This document shows positions 34,514-42,341 of a stretch of 64,000 nt of DNA, piece by piece. Position numbers and translations under genes: made by a program. How positions within the stretch are numbered: the stretch's first letter is position 1; the number at the start of each line of letters is the position of its first letter. Source of the DNA: JALEVB01 sp022768265 (GTDB taxonomy: Bacteria > Bacillota_I > Bacilli_A > Erysipelotrichales > Erysipelotrichaceae); NCBI GenBank assembly GCA_034168985.1, contig JAXFJE010000021.1, forward strand, positions 124,001 through 188,000, read 5' to 3'. A model generated the notes under the pieces. That model was given only the letters and a program-made list of their open reading frames with translations, did not search any database and had not been told where the DNA came from.

Positions 34514-35605
34514 TTATAAACTTCTAGCAATTCTTTGCATGCTTGGTATGGCATGCCTCAAAAAATCCTGATAACCGCAATAATCTTGAGCAAAATACAA
34601 TGCACTCATTCTTTTACAGTTGCCATGACAAATATTCACAAAAGGACAAGTAGCACATTTGCTAGAATATGTTCTAGGCATTTCCAAAAAGTTTTGCATC
34701 TTTTTGGCTTTCATGACATCCACTAGTTCATCTTCCCGAATATTACCACCTTTGAATTCATCTAACACATAGAAATCACAAGGATAGATGGAACCATCAC
34801 TTTCAACAACCAATTGTAAGCTACAAAAACCTAGTAACCCACAGGTTGTCGGCGGTACATCATTTAACATTGGGATGATATTATCAAACAAACCAATGCT
34901 TCGATAAAAGCCTGATTGCAATTCATTTAACCACAAATCATAAAAACGTTTATAAAAGCTACTAAATAATTGCGGTGTCAAAGCAAATGGATCATCTTCA
35001 TCATCAAAGCCAGCAAGACATGGGATCAATTGAATATAGCGCAAATCTTCTTTTTGGTAAAATTTATATAATTTCTCCGGATGCTTAGCCAATTGTCGGC
35101 TTAAGACCGTCAAGATATTAAAATCAACCTCATATTCTTTTAAGATCTTGATCGCTTTCATGACCTGCTGAAAAGTTGGTTTATCATTGGTCGTCAAGCG
35201 AAAATAATCATGATTATCTTTATAACCATCTAAGGACACGCCTACTAAGAAGTGATGCTCTTTAAAAAATTCAGCCCATTGGTCATTGATTACATATCCA
35301 TTGGTTTGTAATGCATAATGAACTTTTTGAAGAGGTTTTTTTTGTTTTTGAACATAACTTACAAATGTCTTAAAAAAATCCAGTCCCGCCACTGTAGGTT
35401 CACCACCTTGAAAAGCATAAGTAATTTGACCATCTTCATCTAATTGCTTTAATGATTTGTCAATCAAAACCCTCATGGTATCATCTTTCATAATTCCATT
35501 TGACTTGATCAAACGATGTTTAGAAACATCATGATAAAAACAATATTTACAACCTAAATTACATAACGAAGATGCGGGTTTGATCAAAAAACTCAATCTT
35601 TTCAT
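34514..35605 (-). CDS. Anaerobic sulfatase-maturating enzyme (radical SAM, SPASM)
   Basis: A 363-residue cytoplasmic enzyme that converts the active-site Cys (or Ser) of sulfatases into formylglycine. Seen: the radical SAM cluster CNLGCKYC (Cys15, 19, 22), the GGEPTVAGLDFF segment, and many C-terminal cysteines in a SPASM domain (PCDFYV; KCATCPFVNICHGNCKR) for two extra Fe-S clusters. It lies three bases after a HAD phosphatase gene, which follows a sulfatase gene. The second sulfatase is 6.7 kb away. Both sulfatases have the Cys-type motif it acts on. Confidence 0.93.
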   Translation of the reverse strand: MKRLSFLIKPASSLCNLGCKYCFYHDVSKHRLIKSNGIMKDDTMRVLIDKSLKQLDEDGQITYAFQGGEPTVAGLDFFKTFVSYVQKQKKPLQKVHYALQTNGYVINDQWAEFFKEHHFLVGVSLDGYKDNHDYFRLTTNDKPTFQQVMKAIKILKEYEVDFNILTVLSRQLAKHPEKLYKFYQKEDLRYIQLIPCLAGFDDEDDPFALTPQLFSSFYKRFYDLWLNELQSGFYRSIGLFDNIIPMLNDVPPTTCGLLGFCSLQLVVESDGSIYPCDFYVLDEFKGGNIREDELVDVMKAKKMQNFLEMPRTYSSKCATCPFVNICHGNCKRMSALYFAQDYCGYQDFLRHAIPSMQRIARSL

Positions 35606-35608
35606 TCT

Positions 35609-36283
35609 CTAATGCTCCATTTCAAATATATCATAAGGGAAAGTGGTAAAATCATCAAGGATATCTGTCAAATAATCAAATTCTTGATATTTTTCCTTAT
35701 CTTTATCAGAATTGATCGCAATGATCTTTGCGACATCACACTGATGAGCAAATTCAATGCCACTAATGCTATCTTCAACTACCAAACATTCTTTGATATC
35801 CACGTCTAAACGTTTAGCAGCCTCATTAAACATTTCAACCTTGGTAGCGTAATTCCCATCATCATAAACGATCAAATTAGGATCCAACCACTTATCAAGC
35901 TTAAATGATGAAACAAAGAAATCAATATTTTCTTTGATTGAAGCACTAGCAATCGTAAAAGGAAGCTTTTTTTCTACCAAATAGTTTAAGAATTCTTCAA
36001 CTCCTGGAGCCAAAACAAACTTTTTTTCATCATTGATACACATCTGACGATACATTGCTTCTTTTTCTAAGGAAACAGCTTTATTTTCCTTAGGTTCAAG
36101 CTGGTTGTCAGTAAGATAATTAATTATTTTTTCATTATTCTTACCATGTACATTACGTTTGATTTCTTCATCGCTCATGGGATATCCCCGTAATTGTTTA
36201 CTAATTTCCTTCCAAGCAAGTTCATGAAAATGGGAGTCAAAAAATAAAGTACCGTTAAAATCTAATAATACGCCTTTTATCAT
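35609..36283 (-). CDS. HAD-family phosphatase (beta-phosphoglucomutase-like)
   Basis: A 224-residue protein with DFNGTLF (nucleophile Asp8, Asn in place of the usual second Asp of DxDGT), an alpha-helical cap, TIASASIKENI and VVEDSISGIEFA (acidic motif). The DxN arrangement in motif I removes the usual acid/base Asp of phosphatases, so the activity may be altered. It sits between the sulfatase and the maturase genes in one operon, suggesting action on a phosphorylated sugar released by the PTS and sulfatase. Confidence 0.82.
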   Translation of the reverse strand: MIKGVLLDFNGTLFFDSHFHELAWKEISKQLRGYPMSDEEIKRNVHGKNNEKIINYLTDNQLEPKENKAVSLEKEAMYRQMCINDEKKFVLAPGVEEFLNYLVEKKLPFTIASASIKENIDFFVSSFKLDKWLDPNLIVYDDGNYATKVEMFNEAAKRLDVDIKECLVVEDSISGIEFAHQCDVAKIIAINSDKDKEKYQEFDYLTDILDDFTTFPYDIFEMEH

Positions 36284-36294
36284 CTTTACCTCTT

Positions 36295-37776
36295 CTATCT
36301 TAAATTTAGTCTATCTAATTGTTCGCTTGGGGCTTCATGTTTTGCCAACGCTTCGACCATCAATGCTTTCAAACGTTGGGTATTTGCTTGATCGATATCA
36401 TAAATATTATTGACTTGGGCATAATCATTTGTCAAATCAAAAAGCTTATCTTCACTAACTTCTTTTAAGCCTCCTTTAACATTATCGATGATGCTTGGGG
36501 CTAGTACTGGTATCTTATAGACCGGATAATTGGTCCTTGCGATGAATCTTCCCATTTCGATCGTTTCTTCGATGCCTGTTCCTAAAAATTTTCGAATCGT
36601 GGTTGGAATGCAGGTATATTCAAAACATGGTTTATTATCCTGATTAGGCGCTTTAAACAAAGTATATCTACCATCGGTGATATTCATGGCCATTCCATGA
36701 TACCCATATAGAGCATAGGCTTTATCATAATTTTGACCATCGACGATCTTTTTCAATGATTCCCCTTTGACACTTGCTGGGATCGCGATTTCATTATAAG
36801 CAAGGATCGTAGGCATAAGATCGATATTTTGTGTGATCTTATCAACTCTTTGACCAACCATTTGATTTTTAGGGAAATGGATGATCAATGGCAAATGAGC
36901 TAGTTCATTATATAAATGCATGATATTTTTACCTAAATAATCATGTTCACCTAAAAAATAACCATGATCAGTAGTCATGATGATCAAGGTATCATCATAG
37001 ATATTTAACGCTTTGATTTTCGCAATCAATTTACCAAACCAATGATCGCTCATGCTTAGTAAAGCAGCATACCTTTTTTGAATATAATCTACTGCTGTCT
37101 GCGGTACATCCGTATGTCCGTAGTTAGGGATCTCAAAATATTCTTTATCTAATTGCGGATTACCATACATTTCCATATATTTATCACAAACATCGAATGG
37201 TTCATGAGGATCAAATGCTTCAACCATTAAAAAGAAATCATTGGCATCCTTATTATTTTCTAGCCATTCACATGCGGAAGCAAAAGTTTTAGGTGAAGGA
37301 TATTGTTCTTCATTAGGCCACATCGTACGATTTAATTGATATTGACGACGGACCCGTCCATAATAATCGTTTGGCAATGATGGATCATCGATCCTTGAGA
37401 TCCATGGATCACCTTCTTGCCCCCGATGATAATCCCAAGTATTAAATGATTGCACATAACCTTCCCCACCTGTACGAAAATAATGACAATGATCGGTGGT
37501 AATATGGGTATATACGCCATGGTCTTTTAACACTTTAGGCAAAGTGATATCAAATGGTTCGATTGGTCCCCAGCTGCGTTCTAAAAAATTAAGCCTACCA
37601 CACAAGATATCTCTGCGCGCTGGCATGCATGGTGCAGACCCAATAAAATGATTATCAAAAACGGTAGCTTCTTCAGCAAATTTTGTTATGTTTGGACTTT
37701 TAACAAAGGTATCTTTATTATATACCGTTAACATATCGCGCTTCAAAGTATCCATCAAAACTAAGATCGTTCTCAT
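36295..37776 (-). CDS. Sulfatase with Cys-type formylglycine motif, no signal peptide
   Basis: A 493-residue member of the alkaline-phosphatase/sulfatase superfamily. The modification motif is APCMPARRDILCG with Cys50. Metal ligands are visible as LVLMDTLKRD and TTDHGYFLGEH. Neither a signal peptide nor a lipobox is present, so the protein should stay in the cytoplasm. It lies downstream of the PTS genes, separated by a hairpin, and upstream of the HAD and maturase genes. It likely removes sulfate from an imported sugar. The exact sulfate position is unknown. Confidence 0.9.
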   Translation of the reverse strand: MRTILVLMDTLKRDMLTVYNKDTFVKSPNITKFAEEATVFDNHFIGSAPCMPARRDILCGRLNFLERSWGPIEPFDITLPKVLKDHGVYTHITTDHCHYFRTGGEGYVQSFNTWDYHRGQEGDPWISRIDDPSLPNDYYGRVRRQYQLNRTMWPNEEQYPSPKTFASACEWLENNKDANDFFLMVEAFDPHEPFDVCDKYMEMYGNPQLDKEYFEIPNYGHTDVPQTAVDYIQKRYAALLSMSDHWFGKLIAKIKALNIYDDTLIIMTTDHGYFLGEHDYLGKNIMHLYNELAHLPLIIHFPKNQMVGQRVDKITQNIDLMPTILAYNEIAIPASVKGESLKKIVDGQNYDKAYALYGYHGMAMNITDGRYTLFKAPNQDNKPCFEYTCIPTTIRKFLGTGIEETIEMGRFIARTNYPVYKIPVLAPSIIDNVKGGLKEVSEDKLFDLTNDYAQVNNIYDIDQANTQRLKALMVEALAKHEAPSEQLDRLNLR

Positions 37777-37793
37777 TTTTCTTCCTCCTATAA

Positions 37794-37829
37794 AAAAGCA
37801 TCCTGTAAGCTGGTCTTACAGGATGTTTC
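37794..37829 (-). terminator. Hairpin terminator after the PTS genes
   Basis: On the minus strand ACATCCTGTAAG pairs with CTTACAGGATGC and is followed by six T. It separates the PTS genes from the sulfatase-HAD-maturase part and may cause partial termination. Confidence 0.8.
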
Positions 37830-37831
37830 CA

Positions 37832-38662
37832 TTATGCAAATAAATTAATACCAGTATATTGACCAATAAAGGCAACGATCAATGATACAACGATCAATCC
37901 TAAAATGACCCAAGCTGTATTTTTACCATTTCCTTTTTTAATTAATTTATAACAGATATATGTTAATAATACCGGTAAGATGCAAGGCATTACTTTATCT
38001 AATTGTGCTTGAATTAATAGTGGATCACCTTCACTAAAAGTAAATTGCAAACCTGTAGATAATTTTACCGTACTAGGGATCAAACCACCAACGACCATTA
38101 CCCCTAAGACATTGGCAAGATTACCTAGGCGGTCAAAGATCTTAACACCACCATTTTCGATCAATTCCATACCTTTGGCATAGCCCCAATGTAAGCCATA
38201 ATATTTCAATGGCCAATACAATAGGTTGATCAAAAGGAACATTACGATCGGACCGATCAAACTACCCGTTGCCACAGACATTGATGCCCCGATAGACCCA
38301 GCGATCGGATACCAAGTAAGATTAAGCATTGAATCGCCTAATCCAGCAAATGGTCCCATCAATGATGTCTTGATTGCTACAACGGTATCTTTTTGTTCTT
38401 CCGTAGTTGATTCTTCTAAAGCTGAAGTAATACCCAAGATAAATGGAATTGCTAGTGGATGGGTATTGAAGTATTCAAGGTGTCTTTTCATTGCGTTGAC
38501 ACGTTCTTCTTTAGATTTATCTTTATACAATGCTTCTAATACTGGGGTGAAACAATAAGTTAAGCTTAAGCTTTGCATACGCTCATAATTATGAGCAAAT
38601 TGACAAACTTGTGTTCTTAATAGAACTTTATTCAATACTTTTTTATTAATTACTTCACTCAT
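37832..38662 (-). CDS. PTS mannose-family transporter subunit IID
   Basis: A 276-residue membrane subunit, with IID hallmarks: LRTQVCQFAHNYERMQSL near the start, IPFILGITSALEE, and SLMGPFAGLGDSM. One C-terminal helix anchors it to IIC. The start overlaps the IIC stop (TAATG). Together with IIC it forms the membrane channel that imports and phosphorylates a hexose or amino sugar. Confidence 0.95.
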   Translation of the reverse strand: MSEVINKKVLNKVLLRTQVCQFAHNYERMQSLSLTYCFTPVLEALYKDKSKEERVNAMKRHLEYFNTHPLAIPFILGITSALEESTTEEQKDTVVAIKTSLMGPFAGLGDSMLNLTWYPIAGSIGASMSVATGSLIGPIVMFLLINLLYWPLKYYGLHWGYAKGMELIENGGVKIFDRLGNLANVLGVMVVGGLIPSTVKLSTGLQFTFSEGDPLLIQAQLDKVMPCILPVLLTYICYKLIKKGNGKNTAWVILGLIVVSLIVAFIGQYTGINLFA

Positions 38663-39468
38663 TATAGATCATACTCTCCTTCCTCTTCAGCAGAGACTTC
38701 AGGTTGTACAGCTACAACATTTTTTTGACCTTCGATCATGATATCATAGAATCCTGCAACTGCAGCAGCTACGATAGCGATACCTAAAGTAGGAACTTTC
38801 AAATAAGCGCTCATCACAAAACCTAAGCATAAGAAGATCCACATATTCTTCTTTAACATCATGCTCAATAACATTGCCAAACCTACAGCTGGCATCATAT
38901 TACCCGCAATGGAGAAACCTTTTAAGACCCAAGGAACATCATTTTGTAAAAAGGCCATGATGCCATCAATTACATAAGCACCTACACCTGTAGCGATAAA
39001 AGTAGGCACAGCTCTTGTTAAGAAGAAACAGAAACCAGCTATCCAGAAATATTTGTTGATCGATCTAAATTCACCGCTTTCAGCAGCTTTATCAGCAGCA
39101 TGCAGCAATGAAATATTCGTAGTCATGACAAACATATTTAATTGTTGTACCAATGTAGCAGTAGGAACACCAACCGCAACGGCTAAAGCTGTAGCACTAG
39201 CAGTATCTCCTCCTGACATGATACCTAATGAAGCACCAACGATCGTCCCGGAAATGACATCTGGTGGTACATATGCACCAATATTGTTTACACCTAGCCA
39301 CATCAATTCCATCGTTGCCCCGATGATGATGGCAGTTTGCATATCACCTAAGATAACCCCTACACCTAAAGATGCTAACAAAGGTTTTCTAAAACCTAAG
39401 TGAGGTCCAAATTGATCTAACGCACATAACCCTGCCCATATTGCAAGGAGCAAAGCTTTAATTATCAT
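38662..39468 (-). CDS. PTS mannose/sorbose-family transporter subunit IIC
   Basis: A 268-residue, multi-helix protein. GPHLGFRKPLLASLGVGVI, GATMELMWLGVNNIG and YVPPDVISGTIVG are standard IIC features. It recognises the sugar together with IID. It lies 19 bases after the IIB gene. The sugar is unknown, but the sulfatases in the locus suggest a sulfated amino sugar. Confidence 0.95.
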   Translation of the reverse strand: MIIKALLLAIWAGLCALDQFGPHLGFRKPLLASLGVGVILGDMQTAIIIGATMELMWLGVNNIGAYVPPDVISGTIVGASLGIMSGGDTASATALAVAVGVPTATLVQQLNMFVMTTNISLLHAADKAAESGEFRSINKYFWIAGFCFFLTRAVPTFIATGVGAYVIDGIMAFLQNDVPWVLKGFSIAGNMMPAVGLAMLLSMMLKKNMWIFLCLGFVMSAYLKVPTLGIAIVAAAVAGFYDIMIEGQKNVVAVQPEVSAEEEGEYDL

Positions 39469-39487
39469 AGTAATTATCCTCCTTTAA

Positions 39488-39964
39488 TTAAAAGTTTTTT
39501 AATAATTCACTTACTTTTTCTTTTGAATCACGTGTAGTTGTTTGCATATATACTTCTACACCCTTAGCGATAAGTTCATCCAAAGCGGCTTTTTCTTCAG
39601 CAGTAACTGACATGTTTTTATGTACTCTTTTACGATTTTCATTAAAACGCATGCCACTAATATTTAAATAGTCGAAAGCAAAGCCATTATTTAGACATTT
39701 TAATGCATCTACTGGATTGGTAAATAAGACCATCGTAACCTTTTTGATCGTGGTTTTCTTTAAAACATCAATAAATTTATCTACCCCAAAGATATTTACT
39801 TTAATATTAGGAACAGCCATTCCTGCAACGGATTTTTGTACTGGGTCATTTGCTACCTTATCATCAACGATGATGATAGATTCGATACCATAATCTTTTA
39901 CCCAGGTTGTTGCAATTTGTCCATGAATCAAACGGTCATCGATATTAACTAATTTAACGCTCAT
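39488..39964 (-). CDS. PTS mannose/sorbose-family subunit IIB
   Basis: A 158-residue cytoplasmic phosphocarrier. The phosphorylation site His14 is in DDRLIHGQIATTW, the family signature. It takes phosphate from IIA and gives it to the sugar. It is the second gene of the four-gene PTS cluster. Confidence 0.95.
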   Translation of the reverse strand: MSVKLVNIDDRLIHGQIATTWVKDYGIESIIIVDDKVANDPVQKSVAGMAVPNIKVNIFGVDKFIDVLKKTTIKKVTMVLFTNPVDALKCLNNGFAFDYLNISGMRFNENRKRVHKNMSVTAEEKAALDELIAKGVEVYMQTTTRDSKEKVSELLKNF

Positions 39965-39984
39965 ATATTTTTTTCCTTTCTAAA

Positions 39985-40419
39985 TTAAAGATCCATTTCA
40001 TCAGCATCATCTTGTTTTACTGCTACTTCTATTTTTTGACAACAGATTTCATGCGTTTCCCTTATATGTTCATCAATTTCCGCAAAGAAAATCATGTCTC
40101 TAGAAAGTAAGGTGTCAATTAATAATGGTAAGCTCAAACCTGTAAAGGCCTTAGCTTCCATACCTTCTAACATATTTCTTGTGATAGCATTGAATGGTGT
40201 TCCCCCATAGATATCACATAAAATTAAGATATTTTCACAATTGGCCTTTAACTTTTGGTATGCATCTTTGATATCCAAGACCATTTGTTCTAACGATGTA
40301 TCTTCTTTTAGTCCTAACGCAATAACGTTTTCTTGTTTACCTGCGATCATTTCTGAGCTTGCTAAAGCAGCTTTAGCAAACTCACCATGACTAACTAATA
40401 TTAATCCAGTGTAGCTCAT
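39985..40419 (-). CDS. PTS mannose-family subunit IIA
   Basis: A 144-residue cytoplasmic phosphocarrier with the active His11 in LILVSHGEFA, then CDIYGGTPFNA as in ManX-type IIA domains. It is the first gene of the PTS cluster. A cre-like site and a candidate activator site lie upstream. Confidence 0.92.
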   Translation of the reverse strand: MSYTGLILVSHGEFAKAALASSEMIAGKQENVIALGLKEDTSLEQMVLDIKDAYQKLKANCENILILCDIYGGTPFNAITRNMLEGMEAKAFTGLSLPLLIDTLLSRDMIFFAEIDEHIRETHEICCQKIEVAVKQDDADEMDL

Positions 40420-40440
40420 TCATATCTCCTTCAATCAATC

Positions 40441-40454
40441 TGTAAGCGCTTATT
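40441..40454 (-). promoter_or_regulatory. cre-like site ahead of the PTS genes
   Basis: TGTAAGCGCTTATT matches the CcpA consensus core (WGWAARCGYTTWN). It lies 22 bases upstream of the IIA start codon, where bound CcpA would block transcription when better sugars are present. Confidence 0.6.
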
Positions 40455-40478
40455 TTTGATTACGTTTAAAATTTAACA

Positions 40479-40517
40479 TAAAAAAATGCGCAAATAAATA
40501 CAAAACGCGCATTTTTT
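40479..40517. terminator. GC-core hairpin between regulator and PTS genes
   Basis: AAAAAATGCGC pairs with GCGCATTTTTT, with T runs on both strands. It ends the regulator transcript (minus strand). It also overlaps the predicted PTS transcription start near 40512, so a PTS mRNA would begin with ATGCGC...GCGCAT plus T run. Confidence 0.7.
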
Positions 40518-40518
40518 G

Positions 40519-40551
40519 ATTATAATTTCTATATTTTGTTAATATTTTACA
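40519..40551 (-). promoter_or_regulatory. PTS promoter with dyad operator copy A
   Basis: On the minus strand a TATAAT (40524-40519) is preceded, 12 bases upstream, by the dyad TGTTAATATTTTACA (40537-40551). There is no good -35, as expected for a promoter needing an activator. The dyad matches those at 42245-42259 and 42285-42299. Confidence 0.55.
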
Positions 40552-40586
40552 TATTTCTTGCTAAACGGTAAGTTTTTCCCATATTT

Positions 40587-42209
40587 CTATGTTAATTTTT
40601 TACGATATTCCCTAGGCGATAGCTTGTAATATTTTTTAAAAACTTTATTAAAATATAGCTGATCGCTTATACCTACCATTGCAGATACCTCTTTTATCCT
40701 CAATTCATTATTTTTCAACAAGTCCTTTGCTTTTTGCATTTTAACATCATTGATATATTCCATCAAACCTTGGCCTGTCTCACTTTTAAAGATTCGACTG
40801 GTATGGATCTCACTTAGGCCAATTTCTCCAGCGATATCTTTTAAGGTCATCTTTTCGTGAAGATGATGATCGATATAGGCTTTGATCTGATCGATCTTCT
40901 TATTATTCTTGGATTTAAAGTTTTCTTTAAAATAACTGATCAAGGTATGCATGATCTTCTCTAGTTCATTGCTTAAAGCAATGATGCTTTCAGATTCGAT
41001 GATACCTTGCCTAAAAATATCAAAAGGATAATTCATCGAAATATCTTTACGTAAGATCATTTTTTCGATCTTAGTGATCAAAGTGCAGAAATAATCTTTG
41101 ACTTCTTGTGGATAGATATTATAGGCAACCATTTCGGTAATGATCTTATTTTTTAGGGGGATGATCTCATCATAAAGTTGATTATCTATCAACGCTAAGA
41201 AATGATCATCGATATCATGCAGATGCTCATATTTTTTATCATCATCCATCAACTCTAAGCACATATCACCATCATAGAATTTATGATCATGATAGTTAGT
41301 GATATCTTTATAATGATCAACAAACCCATCTATACCTTGATAGGTCGTAGAAATGGTCGCACTAAATTCACACAAGATCGTGCCAAAGATCAATTGTAAA
41401 AGATTGAACGTTTTCTCCTTAAGCCACTCGATATCATGATCTGGCAAGATGATCAAGCCACTATGCTTTTTCGAAAAAATGACAAAAGCTTTCGGAACAT
41501 CCTTAAAATAATCTTCAATGATAACTTTTAGTTTATATTGAATTTGATCACGCAATAACAAACGATTCTGGAACATGGTAATAAATTCTTCGGTCGACAT
41601 CCAACTAGGTTTATCATATTGGCGGGTCGTACGATTAAAATTACGGATATTATCCATACGGAAATAAATGATGCGATATGGTTCATTCAACAAGATAAAT
41701 TCTGTTTGTTTCCTGATGATATCATACACTAGTGCATCATCGATCTTTTGTTTATCTCTAATTAGTCCTAGATAGCTTTCTAATTTTTGGCACCAATTTT
41801 CAGCTTGTTCTTCATTATTATCTTGCGCTAAATTTACCTTAGCTTGTTCCAAGATGCTTGCAATATCCCCATAGCGTAATCGAGCTTTGATCAAATAATC
41901 ATTAGCTCCCGCTTTAAAGGCATTGCGGATATTATCATAATCATCATGATTGCTGATGACCACAATGATCAAACTTTGATCAAGATACCTTAATTGCTTG
42001 ATCAAGGATATCCCATTTCCCCTTTTTAGATCGATCGCGGTAAAAACGATCTTGTGCTTATATTCTCCATAATATGCCAAAGCACGATCTTCGCCATTTG
42101 CGACGCTAACGATCTCAAAACCATAGCTTTTCCAAGGCAACATATTACTGATGAGCTTGATCATATGCTCTTTTTCTTCAACTAGCATCACGGGATAAAA
42201 ATTACTCAT
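40587..42209 (-). CDS. AraC-type response regulator with pseudo-receiver domain (YesN-like)
   Basis: A 540-residue regulator. Residues 1-120 are a receiver domain in which aligned with VITDIRMPGMDG the protein reads VFTAIDLKRGNG: the phospho-acceptor Asp is Ala58 (a non-equivalent Asp60 follows). The other pocket residues (EE near 11-12, Ser in VVISN, Lys in DYLIKA) remain. A long middle region is of the YesN type, and the C-terminal ~100 residues are two AraC helix-turn-helix motifs (MTLKDIAGEIGLSEIHTSR; ISDQLYFNKVFKKYY). No histidine kinase is adjacent. It probably activates the PTS and sulfatase genes independently of phosphorylation. Confidence 0.88.
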   Translation of the reverse strand: MSNFYPVMLVEEKEHMIKLISNMLPWKSYGFEIVSVANGEDRALAYYGEYKHKIVFTAIDLKRGNGISLIKQLRYLDQSLIIVVISNHDDYDNIRNAFKAGANDYLIKARLRYGDIASILEQAKVNLAQDNNEEQAENWCQKLESYLGLIRDKQKIDDALVYDIIRKQTEFILLNEPYRIIYFRMDNIRNFNRTTRQYDKPSWMSTEEFITMFQNRLLLRDQIQYKLKVIIEDYFKDVPKAFVIFSKKHSGLIILPDHDIEWLKEKTFNLLQLIFGTILCEFSATISTTYQGIDGFVDHYKDITNYHDHKFYDGDMCLELMDDDKKYEHLHDIDDHFLALIDNQLYDEIIPLKNKIITEMVAYNIYPQEVKDYFCTLITKIEKMILRKDISMNYPFDIFRQGIIESESIIALSNELEKIMHTLISYFKENFKSKNNKKIDQIKAYIDHHLHEKMTLKDIAGEIGLSEIHTSRIFKSETGQGLMEYINDVKMQKAKDLLKNNELRIKEVSAMVGISDQLYFNKVFKKYYKLSPREYRKKLT

Positions 42210-42230
42210 ATAAGTGCTCCTTTTGTTTAT

Positions 42231-42259
42231 ATTATACTAATATTTGTTATAATTTTACA
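42231..42259 (-). promoter_or_regulatory. Regulator gene promoter with dyad operator copy B
   Basis: On the minus strand TATAAT (42236-42231) is preceded 8 bases upstream by the dyad TGTTATAATTTTACA (42245-42259). This suggests autoregulation of the AraC-type regulator. Confidence 0.55.
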
Positions 42260-42284
42260 TATTTTTCAAGTTGTTTTTTATTAA

Positions 42285-42317
42285 TGTAATTATCTTACAT
42301 ATATTATTTGCTATAAT
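42285..42317 (+). promoter_or_regulatory. Sulfatase promoter with dyad operator copy C
   Basis: The dyad TGTAATTATCTTACA (42285-42299) is followed after 12 bases by TATAAT (42312-42317), the same spacing as at the PTS promoter. It covers the place of the missing -35 element. Confidence 0.6.
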
Positions 42318-42341
42318 CATCCTGCAAGGAGATCAATCATT

